A stretch of DNA of 21,359 bases, taken from NCBI GenBank assembly GCA_039190275.1, contig JBCCYF010000075.1:1-21359 (forward strand), read 5' to 3'. Of this stretch, positions 6,766 to 14,004 are shown one piece after another (within the stretch, counting starts at the first letter, position 1; each line of letters opens with the position of its first letter). Origin of the DNA: Halovulum sp039190275. GTDB taxonomy: Bacteria; Pseudomonadota; Alphaproteobacteria; Rhodobacterales; Rhodobacteraceae. The translations under genes and the position numbers were made by a program. The notes beneath the pieces were generated by a model that searched no databases, was not told the origin of the DNA, and saw nothing but the letters and a program-made list of their open reading frames with translations.

Positions 6766-9523
6766 TACCGTCATCATCGCCCCGGGGCTGCATCCTGAGG
6801 ATATCCTGGATGCAGATGCCCTCTACCGCGCGCTGAATGACGCATTTGCGGCGGGCACGGGCCGTACCGGGCTTGTTGACGTGTTGTCTGAGGCAAACGC
6901 CGCTGGGCGCGCCCAGATTGCCGAGGCGTTGCGACTCTACCCCTATGCGGCACGCCGTGCCACGGGCGCCTATACGTTGCTGATGGATCAAATCGTGCGT
7001 GCCGTGTGGGACACGGTCACCACGCGTCTCCACCCAAATCCCAATCCGACCTCGGGACAGCAACTTGCCGTCCTGGCGGTCGGCGGCTATGGCCGGGCCG
7101 AGATGGCGCCCTTCTCGGATGTCGATCTCCTTTTCCTGACGCCCTACAAACAGACCGCCTGGGGTGAGAGCGTCATCGAAAGCATGCTCCATATTCTATG
7201 GGATCTTAAGCTCAAGGTCGGCTACGCAGCCCGGAGCGTTGATGAGTGCCTGTCGCTGGGCAGGCGGGACATGACCATTCGCACGACGCTGCTCGAACAC
7301 CGGTTTGTGGCCGGACCGACAGATCTGGCACAAGAGCTGGACCAACGGCTCTGGGACGAACTGTTCGCAAGGACCGGTCCTGAATTCGTCGAAGCCAAGC
7401 TTGAAGAGCGGGAACAACGCCACAAGCGCCGCGGCGGGTCCCGATACCTCGTTGAACCGAATGTAAAAGAGGGGAAGGGCGGGCTGCGTGACCTTCAGAC
7501 ACTCTTCTGGATCGCGAAATATGTAAACCGTGCCCGCAGCCCCGAGGATCTGGTTAAACAGGGCGTCTTTACGGCAGATGAGCTCAAGACATTCCGAGAG
7601 GCCGAGAACTTTCTATGGGCCACGCGCTGCCAGCTTCATCTGGTTGCCGGCCGTGCCGTCGAGCAATTGACCTTTGACTTTCAGGTTGAGGTGGCAGGCC
7701 GCCTTGGGTTTCGCGACACCGCCGGGCAGCGCGCGGTCGAACGCTTTATGCAAACCTATTTCACATTTGCGCGGCAGGTGGGCGAACTGACACGCATCTT
7801 CCTTGTGGCGCTTGAGGCAGAACATGTGAAGCCACGCCCCGGACTGGCAAAATCCATCCTCAGCATGTTCAGCCGGGCGGCTCAGGATGTAGTGCCCGAC
7901 GGGTATATCGTCCGCAACGGCCGGATCGACGTGATCGACGATGCGGCATTCGAGAGTGACCCTTTAAACATCCTGCGCCTTTTCGATACCGCGATGACGA
8001 CCGGCCATCTGATGCATCCCGACGCGATGCGCCGGGTGACCAACAGCCTGTATCTGATCGATGATGAGCTGCGTGCAAATCCCGAAGCCAACCGCATCTT
8101 CCTGGACCTGATCGTCAAACACGACGATCCCGAAAGGGCGCTGCGGCGGATGAACGAAATGGGCGTTCTGGGCCGCTTCATTCCTGCCTTCGGCCATATC
8201 GTCGCGATGATGCAGTACAACATGTACCATCACTATACGGTGGACGAACATACGATACAGTGCATCCGCACCTTACATGCGATTGAACGGCGCCAGTTGC
8301 TTGAGGAGCTTCCGGTCGCCTCAAGCATCCTCAAGCAAGGCGTAAACCGCCGCGTGCTCTATGTCGCCCTCCTGCTACACGACATCGGAAAGGGCCAGGC
8401 GCGCGATCACTCGGATGTGGGCGCGGAAGTTGCTGCGGATCTGTGCCCGCGGCTGGGCCTGCACGAGGATGAGGTCGAAACGGTTGTCTGGCTTGTTCAG
8501 AACCATCTTGTCATGTCTGACTATGCACAGAAACGCGATCTTGCCGACGCCGGAACCGTCCGGGACTTCGCAAACATCGTCAAAAGCCCCGCACGACTTC
8601 GGTTGCTGACCGTACTGACCGTGTGCGACATCCGCGGGGTTGGCCCGGGCGTGTGGAACAACTGGAAGGCAATGCTGATCCGCCAGCTCTATGCGGAAAC
8701 CATGGATGCGCTGACCGGAGACACGGCGCGTCAAAGCCGCCCAGAGCGCATCGACGAGGCTAAAGACCTGTTTGCCGCTGCTCTGCCGGGCTGGACGCCC
8801 GACGAGTTGGCAGCTGAAATGGCGCGGCACTACGCCAGTTTCTGGCTTGGCCTTTCGGTCGAAACCCAGGCAATTTTTGCAAACCTTATCCGCGACGTTC
8901 AGCCCGACCGACCGGCGCTGCAGATCGACGAAGACATTGAACGCGACGCGACGCGTGCTTGCTTTGCCATGCCCGATCATCCCGGCCTGTTCTCCCGTCT
9001 GGCCGGAGCGCTGGCCCTGGCGGGCGCAAATGTCGTGGATGCCCGGACCTATACGACAAGCGACGGTATCGCCACCGCGGCGTTCTGGATCCAGGATACA
9101 CAGGCCATGCCGCTGGAAGCGTCGCGCATGACCCGGCTTCAGCGGATGATCGAGCGTATCTTGGCGGGCGAGGTGGTGGCCAAGGATGCGTTTGCCAAAC
9201 GCGACCGGATCAAAAAGCGCGAGAAGGCATTCCGCGTTCCGACCGAGATCAGCTTCGACAACGACGGGTCCGAGATCTATACCATGATCACCGTGGACAC
9301 GCGCGACCGGCCCGGTTTGCTCTATGACCTTTCGCGGACCTTGACGGCGGGACACATGCGGATCAGTTCCGCAATTGTCGCCACATATGGCGAACAGGCC
9401 GTCGACACCTTCTACGTCAAGGACGCCTTCGGGCTGAAAGTGACGTCAGAGGCGAAACAGGAACAGGTTCGCAAAAATCTGACGGATGCCATCCGCCTCG
9501 GCACCGAACGCGCCACGCCATGA
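6755..9523 (+). CDS. glnD: GlnD, bifunctional PII uridylyltransferase / uridylyl-removing enzyme
   Basis: A protein of about 922 residues that senses glutamine and uridylylates or deuridylylates PII proteins (GlnB/GlnK), setting nitrogen assimilation. Domains in order (numbered from the TTG at 6746): nucleotidyltransferase with GGYGRAEMAPFSDVDL around 113-128 (catalytic Asp125 and Asp127), linker, HD hydrolase with HDIGKG near 545, then two ACT glutamine-binding domains starting about 735 (MPDHPGLFSRL) and 845 (TRDRPGLLYDL). All domains are intact. The start is unclear: GTG 6755 has GGAG (6740-6743) 11 bases upstream, while TTG 6746 is too close to it. Either start overlaps the end of the lpoA-like gene (stop at 6765). 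The glnD stop overlaps the murJ start (ATGA). Translational coupling of all three genes is inferred. Confidence 0.96.
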   Translation: MAPDTVIIAPGLHPEDILDADALYRALNDAFAAGTGRTGLVDVLSEANAAGRAQIAEALRLYPYAARRATGAYTLLMDQIVRAVWDTVTTRLHPNPNPTSGQQLAVLAVGGYGRAEMAPFSDVDLLFLTPYKQTAWGESVIESMLHILWDLKLKVGYAARSVDECLSLGRRDMTIRTTLLEHRFVAGPTDLAQELDQRLWDELFARTGPEFVEAKLEEREQRHKRRGGSRYLVEPNVKEGKGGLRDLQTLFWIAKYVNRARSPEDLVKQGVFTADELKTFREAENFLWATRCQLHLVAGRAVEQLTFDFQVEVAGRLGFRDTAGQRAVERFMQTYFTFARQVGELTRIFLVALEAEHVKPRPGLAKSILSMFSRAAQDVVPDGYIVRNGRIDVIDDAAFESDPLNILRLFDTAMTTGHLMHPDAMRRVTNSLYLIDDELRANPEANRIFLDLIVKHDDPERALRRMNEMGVLGRFIPAFGHIVAMMQYNMYHHYTVDEHTIQCIRTLHAIERRQLLEELPVASSILKQGVNRRVLYVALLLHDIGKGQARDHSDVGAEVAADLCPRLGLHEDEVETVVWLVQNHLVMSDYAQKRDLADAGTVRDFANIVKSPARLRLLTVLTVCDIRGVGPGVWNNWKAMLIRQLYAETMDALTGDTARQSRPERIDEAKDLFAAALPGWTPDELAAEMARHYASFWLGLSVETQAIFANLIRDVQPDRPALQIDEDIERDATRACFAMPDHPGLFSRLAGALALAGANVVDARTYTTSDGIATAAFWIQDTQAMPLEASRMTRLQRMIERILAGEVVAKDAFAKRDRIKKREKAFRVPTEISFDNDGSEIYTMITVDTRDRPGLLYDLSRTLTAGHMRISSAIVATYGEQAVDTFYVKDAFGLKVTSEAKQEQVRKNLTDAIRLGTERATP

Positions 9524-11061
9524 CCCGCGCCATCCGGCTGTTGCCCGCGTTCATGACCGTGGGCGCCTGGACCATGCTCAGCCGGGTCCTGGGATTTGTC
9601 CGCGATATTCTGATCGCGGCCTTTCTGGGGACCGGCCCAATGGCCGAAGCCTTCTTGGTCGCCTTTGCCCTGCCAAACATGTTCCGGAGGTTCTTTGCCG
9701 AGGGTGCGTTCAACATGGCATTTGTCCCGATGTTCTCAAAGCGGATCGAAAGGGGCGAGGACGCGGCGGGTTTCGCAGCTGACGCCGCGACCGGACTGGC
9801 AGTGGTGCTGATCGTGCTGATCATCGCAGCACAAGTGTTTATGCCGGGCTTTGTCCTTGCGATGGCAGCGGGTTTTCGCGGCGACGAGCGCTTTGACCTT
9901 GCCGTGACCTATGGACGGATCGCATTTCCCTATATTCTGTTCATCTCGCTCGCGGCGCTTGCAAGTGGGGTCTTGAACGCCCTCGGCCGGTTCTGGGCGG
10001 CGGCCGCCGCGCCAGTGTTGCTGAACATGATCCTTATTCTGGCGATGGCCGTGGTTGTCGCTGTGGATGGAGACATCGGTCTTGCGCTGGCGTGGGCGGT
10101 TCCGGTTGCCGGTGTAGCGCAACTGGCCCTGGTCTGGCGGGCAGCGCAGAGTGCGGGAATTACACTTCTGCCGCGTCGGCCGCGCATGAGCCCGGAGCTC
10201 AAGCGCCTTGCCATCATCGCGGCCCCTGCAGCACTCGCCGGAGGGGTGGTTCAGGTCAACCTGCTGGTGGGTCGGCAAGTGGCCAGCTTCACGGATGGTG
10301 CGATCGGTTGGCTGAGCTACGCGGACCGCTTGTATCAGTTGCCTCTTGGTATGGTGGGCATCGCCATCGGCGTGGTGTTGCTTCCGGATCTGTCGCGGCG
10401 GCTGGCCGCGCGCGACCGTGCCGGAGGGATTGCCGCGATCAACCGTGCCACCGAGTTCAGCATGGTGCTGACATTGCCGGCAGCCGCAGCACTGATTGCA
10501 ATCCCCGTGCCGTTGGTATCGGTCCTGTTCGAGCGGGGCGCGTTCTCGGCCGCAGATACCGGCGCAACGGCCCTCGCTCTAAGTATTTACGGTCTGGGTC
10601 TTCCGGCGTTTGTGCTACAAAAAGTGGTCCAGCCGGTCTTCTTTTCGCGCTCGGATACAAAGCGCCCATTCTACTATGCGCTGGCGGCCATGCTGCTGAA
10701 CCTGCTGGTTGCGGTGGGACTGATGCCCATAATCGGATATCTGGCGGCCCCACTGGCCACGACGCTCTCGGCCTGGATGATGCTGGCGCTGCTCATCCGC
10801 GGTGCCGCACGGATCGACGGCGCGATCGAGCCAGACGCGCGCCTGCTCAAGGCGGTGCCACGACTTGTGGGGGCCTCCGCGCTGATGGGGGGGCTGCTCT
10901 GGGGTTTGGGCTGGTTTGGTGCCGACTATTTTGATCGGCCGACTGTGAAATATCTGGCCTTGGCAGCCCTTGTCGGCATCGGTGCACTAACCTATGCGCT
11001 CGCGGTTCTCGGCACCGGGGCACTTCGTATGGGTGATCTCAGAAAGTCACTCGGCCGGTGA
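9520..11061 (+). CDS. murJ: MurJ, lipid II flippase
   Basis: A 513-residue polytopic inner-membrane protein of the MOP superfamily that moves lipid II across the membrane for peptidoglycan synthesis. Family signatures are visible: SRVLGFVRDILIAAFLG near the N-terminus, the AEAFLVAFALPNMFRRFFAEGAF segment (residues about 42-64), LSYADRLYQLPLGM (about 264-277), FERGAFSAADT and the KRPFYYAL loop. About 14 hydrophobic segments are expected, and the sequence is hydrophobic throughout. ATG at 9520 overlaps the glnD stop by 4 bp, so it is very likely translated from the same mRNA. With the lpoA-like gene two genes upstream, the operon holds two peptidoglycan functions around a nitrogen sensor. Confidence 0.96.
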   Translation: MTRAIRLLPAFMTVGAWTMLSRVLGFVRDILIAAFLGTGPMAEAFLVAFALPNMFRRFFAEGAFNMAFVPMFSKRIERGEDAAGFAADAATGLAVVLIVLIIAAQVFMPGFVLAMAAGFRGDERFDLAVTYGRIAFPYILFISLAALASGVLNALGRFWAAAAAPVLLNMILILAMAVVVAVDGDIGLALAWAVPVAGVAQLALVWRAAQSAGITLLPRRPRMSPELKRLAIIAAPAALAGGVVQVNLLVGRQVASFTDGAIGWLSYADRLYQLPLGMVGIAIGVVLLPDLSRRLAARDRAGGIAAINRATEFSMVLTLPAAAALIAIPVPLVSVLFERGAFSAADTGATALALSIYGLGLPAFVLQKVVQPVFFSRSDTKRPFYYALAAMLLNLLVAVGLMPIIGYLAAPLATTLSAWMMLALLIRGAARIDGAIEPDARLLKAVPRLVGASALMGGLLWGLGWFGADYFDRPTVKYLALAALVGIGALTYALAVLGTGALRMGDLRKSLGR

Positions 11062-11063
11062 AA

Positions 11064-11078
11064 GCATGTACAACATGC
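11064..11078. terminator. Hairpin in the 26-bp convergent gap after murJ
   Basis: GCATGT (11064-11069) and ACATGC (11073-11078) form a perfect 6-bp stem with a 3-nt loop, beginning 3 bp after the murJ stop and 10 bp from the rhomboid stop on the other strand. On the minus strand it is followed by TTTC. It could act in both directions, but the T-run is short. Confidence 0.35.
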
Positions 11079-11087
11079 GCGCCGCCG

Positions 11088-11777
11088 TCACCGTCCCTGT
11101 AGCTTCCGGCGAAGCCGCATCAGCCCGCCCGGGGCAGCGGGCGCGGCCAAGGCAAACCCGGTCGCAAAACCCGCGACCTCGGCGGGAATGGTCTGCCAGA
11201 AACCGCTGATCAGACTAAAGATGATCTGCAATCCCACCAAAATGCCGATCAGGCGGAACGCGCCATAAGGGTTCTTGCCCAGCTTCTCGGCCATCACCCA
11301 CAGGCTCCAGGTATAAACGCCGATCAGGCCGTAGACGGCCGGATACGCGCCGTAGAGCGGAAAGCGATAGGTTAGCACCAGACCGTATGCCAGCGCGCCC
11401 AGGATGGCCGAGGCAAAAAATATCAGGATCAGGGCGGCGGGGTGAAACAGCCTTGCCGTATAGTTCCCCATCGCCAGCAACAGCACAATGGCGATCAGCG
11501 TATGCAACAGGTTCTGATGCACGAAGATATAGGTGACAAACCGCCAAAGTCCGTCCAGCGGCCAAACACCAGTCGTCCGCATCTGTTCGAACACAGCATC
11601 AAAGAAGCCAAAGGTCTGCAAAGCTTCGTTGCGCCATCCAATGCCTTCGGGCCCCCCGGCAAAGCCGCGGGCACCGGCTTGGAAAACCAGCTCTGGCCCG
11701 GCCAATAGGGCGGCCAGAAGCCACACGACCGGCGGCACCGGATTAAGAGGGGCGGCGTCGTGATCCGGATTGTGCAT
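11088..11777 (-). CDS. Rhomboid-fold membrane protein lacking the catalytic residues (pseudoprotease)
   Basis: A 229-residue protein with about six membrane segments and the rhomboid layout: an L1 region with W-RFVTYIFVHQNLLH, a glycine-rich TM4 start and a final helix ending in GFATGFALA. Active rhomboids have GxSG in TM4, a His in TM6 and an Asn four residues after the TM2 His. Here the TM4 motif reads GAYPAVYGLIG (Ser replaced by Tyr, next Gly by Pro), the TM6 motif reads AEVAGFATG where AHxxGFxxG is expected (His replaced by Glu), and the TM2 Asn position is Ala. Proteolysis is therefore unlikely; a chaperone or degradation-adaptor role, as for iRhoms and Derlins, is analogy only. A good ribosome site (GGAAGGA) precedes ATG 11777. 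Divergent from trpS. I recall similar rhomboids in other Rhodobacterales, so this looks like an intact lineage-wide variant, not decay. Confidence 0.85.
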   Translation of the reverse strand: MHNPDHDAAPLNPVPPVVWLLAALLAGPELVFQAGARGFAGGPEGIGWRNEALQTFGFFDAVFEQMRTTGVWPLDGLWRFVTYIFVHQNLLHTLIAIVLLLAMGNYTARLFHPAALILIFFASAILGALAYGLVLTYRFPLYGAYPAVYGLIGVYTWSLWVMAEKLGKNPYGAFRLIGILVGLQIIFSLISGFWQTIPAEVAGFATGFALAAPAAPGGLMRLRRKLQGR

Positions 11778-11804
11778 GCCGTTCCTTCCGACAAGGCAGG
11801 TGAG

Positions 11805-11833
11805 TTGACGCGGCCCTGCCGGGGCGCGATAAG
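11805..11833 (+). promoter_or_regulatory. Candidate sigma-70 promoter of trpS
   Basis: TTGACG (11805-11810, five of six consensus), a 17-bp spacer and GATAAG (11828-11833, four of six) would start transcription about 30 bp before the trpS ATG. It is the best promoter-like pair seen in the window. Its -10 lies in the loop of the inverted repeat at 11819-11842. Confidence 0.5.
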
Positions 11834-11842
11834 CAGCCCCGG
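11819..11842 (+). promoter_or_regulatory. Perfect 7-bp inverted repeat over the trpS promoter
   Basis: CCGGGGC (11819-11825) and GCCCCGG (11836-11842) are perfect complements around a 10-nt centre and are followed by TTTAACC. The dyad covers the proposed -10 hexamer. It may be an operator for a dimeric regulator or, if transcription starts further upstream, a terminator-like leader hairpin. No leader peptide rich in Trp codons was seen before it. Confidence 0.4.
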
Positions 11843-11869
11843 TTTAACCACAGCTTTGGAACGATTGCT

Positions 11870-12898
11870 ATGACGGACGCCAAACATACACCCCGGGTAT
11901 TCTCTGGCGTGCAACCCACCGGTGGGCTGCATCTGGGAAACTATCTGGGCGCCGTAAAGCAATTCGTCGATCTGCAGGACAGCACATTCGAAACGATCTA
12001 CTGTGTGGTGGATCTGCATGCGATCACCGCAGGCTGGCAGGGCCGATCCGAGATGGCCGAGGGCACGCGCGAGATCGCCGCGGCCTTTCTCGCCTGTGGC
12101 ATGGATCCCCAACGCTCGATCCTGTTCAACCAGAGCCAGGTGCCGGTTCACGCGCAACTGGGGTGGGTGTTCAGCTGCGTGGCGCGCCTGGGCTGGATGA
12201 ACCGCATGACCCAGTTCAAGGATAAGGCCGGTAAAAACTCCGAAAAAGCCTCGCTGGGTCTTTATGCCTATCCGGCGCTTCAGGCGGCCGACATTCTGGC
12301 CTACCATGCCACCCATGTGCCGATCGGGGATGACCAACGCCAGCATCTGGAACTGTCTCGCGACATTGCGGCGAAGTTCAACAACGACTTTGGTGCACCG
12401 GACTTCTTCCCCCTGCCCGAGCCGATGATCGAAGGGGCGGCCCCGCGTGTGATGAGCCTGCGGGACGGGACAAAGAAGATGTCAAAATCCGATCCGTCAG
12501 ACCTCAGCCGGGTCAACCTCATGGATGATCCGGATACCATTGCGCGCAAAATCCGTAAGGCAAAGACCGATCCCGAACCGCTTGCCGAGACCATCGAAGC
12601 GCTTGCAGGGCGGCCCGAAGCGCTCAACCTTGTCACCCTCTACGCGGCCTTAAGCGAAACCAAGCCTCAGGACGTGCTTACCGAATACGGCGGCCGGGAG
12701 TTTTCGGTCTTCAAACCGGCGCTCGCGGACCTCGCGGTAGAGAAAATTGGTGGTATTTCCGCACGGATGCGCCAGCTGCGCGCCGACCCGGCGGAAATCG
12801 ACCGAATTCTGGGGGCTGGCGCCGAGCGCGCCGCAGAAATTGCCGAGCCTATACTCAAGGAAACCTATGAGATCCTCGGCTACATCGCCGGGCCCTGA
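11870..12898 (+). CDS. trpS: TrpS, tryptophanyl-tRNA synthetase
   Basis: A 342-residue class I aminoacyl-tRNA synthetase that charges tRNA-Trp in the cytoplasm. The HIGH-type motif is in GGLHLGN (residues 18-24, His21) and the KMSKS loop is at 203-207. The tryptophan-pocket and dimer regions (YPALQAADILAY, GDDQRQHLELSRDIA) are as in bacterial TrpRS, and the length is normal. ATG 11870 has only a weak purine stretch (GGAAC) upstream. The next gene starts 2 bp after the stop codon, so trpS heads a likely three-gene operon. Divergent from the rhomboid-fold gene, with 92 bp between starts. Confidence 0.97.
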   Translation: MTDAKHTPRVFSGVQPTGGLHLGNYLGAVKQFVDLQDSTFETIYCVVDLHAITAGWQGRSEMAEGTREIAAAFLACGMDPQRSILFNQSQVPVHAQLGWVFSCVARLGWMNRMTQFKDKAGKNSEKASLGLYAYPALQAADILAYHATHVPIGDDQRQHLELSRDIAAKFNNDFGAPDFFPLPEPMIEGAAPRVMSLRDGTKKMSKSDPSDLSRVNLMDDPDTIARKIRKAKTDPEPLAETIEALAGRPEALNLVTLYAALSETKPQDVLTEYGGREFSVFKPALADLAVEKIGGISARMRQLRADPAEIDRILGAGAERAAEIAEPILKETYEILGYIAGP

Positions 12899-12900
12899 GC

Positions 12901-13983
12901 ATGCGTCGGGTCGCGCGATGTTTGGCACTGACGCTCCGTCTCAGCGCTGTCGCGACCCTCGCCCTGAGCCTATGGCTCCTTTGGCAGACGCCCGTCGCGC
13001 AGTATTTTCGCGCTGCGACCGTGCCGGAGGTGCGCCTGGCCATTGACCGGTTATCCGGGCGGGACTTCGATCAAGCCTGGCTCGATAGCACGGTTTCAGA
13101 GGCGCTCGAAGCGTCGCCGATTGATTGGCCCCTTATCGAAAGCGCACAGGCACTGGGTGCCGGGCGCGGTCTGGGTCTGTCGCCGGCGGTCGCCGATGAC
13201 CTGCGCGGCGCCCGTGCGCAGCAGAGCACGGTTCAGGCGCGCGCCGCGAACTGTGTAGCCTGTGCCGCGGGCGACGCAAGTTGCGAGATGTCGGGCGACG
13301 GACTGGCCTGTGCCCTGGGTATAGAATTGACCCCTATCGGCGATATCCGCGTCTTACTGCGCGAAGGTCAGGCCTACGCCAGAAATCAGCCCGTTGACGA
13401 TGTCAGCGTTGCGCTGGCCAGTGTCGGACTGGGCGCAACCGCCGCCATTCTTATCAGCGGAGGCGGATCGGCCGCGATCAAGGGGGGTATCGCACTCACG
13501 CGTATCGCGCGCCGCGCCGGGCATTTAACCCCGGCGTTGATGGCCCGCCTTTCCCGATTGGGCGCGCGTGCAATTGATTGGAACAAGATGCCGAAAACCG
13601 CAGCACAGGCTCTGGATCCCAAGGCCTATCGCGCGGCTATCCGAGGAGGGGTCCTGGCCGCAGGTGCCAGTCTGTTCACCGATCTGGACAGGATGCGACA
13701 GGCGGTTCCCGCACCGCAGGCATTTCGGCTGCTCCGGCAGATAGACACGGCCCGGGATGCGCGCCGGATGGCGCTGCTGACCGAAGGTGCGGGGGTGCGC
13801 AGCCTTGCCATCGTTCAGCGCATCGGAAAAAGCCGGGCGTTCCGCCTCACCATCCGATTGTCGCGCGTTGGACGGACACTGGTCGGCCTCGCAATTGCTC
13901 TGGGCGTCCAGGCCTTGGCACTTGTGATGTTTCGGCTTCAGACCGGCCTGGCGCGCGGACTCTCCCGGCTGGCGGCGCGGTAA
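12901..13983 (+). CDS. Conserved membrane protein of unknown function with a Cys motif
   Basis: No function is recognised. The 360-residue protein starts 2 bp after trpS. It has an N-terminal hydrophobic helix (about 10-30), a region up to 115 that is probably outside the membrane, and a four-cysteine stretch C118-x2-C121-x6-C128-x8-C137. A conserved-looking segment follows (GIELTPIGDIRVLLREGQAYA), then a small-residue hydrophobic stretch at about 170-200 and a last hydrophobic helix at about 325-345. The C-terminal third is rich in Arg and Ala. The cysteines could bind a metal or form disulfides if exported. The TPIGDIR...ALASVGLGATAA region recalls, faintly, membrane-associated segments of toxin-related proteins; this is a weak impression. 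Normal coding sequence with base use like its neighbours. Confidence 0.7.
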   Translation: MRRVARCLALTLRLSAVATLALSLWLLWQTPVAQYFRAATVPEVRLAIDRLSGRDFDQAWLDSTVSEALEASPIDWPLIESAQALGAGRGLGLSPAVADDLRGARAQQSTVQARAANCVACAAGDASCEMSGDGLACALGIELTPIGDIRVLLREGQAYARNQPVDDVSVALASVGLGATAAILISGGGSAAIKGGIALTRIARRAGHLTPALMARLSRLGARAIDWNKMPKTAAQALDPKAYRAAIRGGVLAAGASLFTDLDRMRQAVPAPQAFRLLRQIDTARDARRMALLTEGAGVRSLAIVQRIGKSRAFRLTIRLSRVGRTLVGLAIALGVQALALVMFRLQTGLARGLSRLAAR

Positions 13984-14004
13984 CCAATCCCGTAGAACAC
14001 TCGT

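Noticed and set aside
8375..9355. 326-codon minus-strand frame
   Set aside because: Antisense to the HD and ACT regions of glnD, with no family resemblance.
11088..11777. Rhomboid gene as a decayed pseudogene
   Set aside because: The frame is full length with a good ribosome site, and the membrane segments and other rhomboid glycine motifs are kept. Loss is confined to catalytic positions, which suggests a retained non-proteolytic protein.
11495..12346. 283-codon minus-strand frame spanning the rhomboid/trpS gap
   Set aside because: It is antisense to trpS in its first part and out of frame with the rhomboid gene in its last part; not a fusion.
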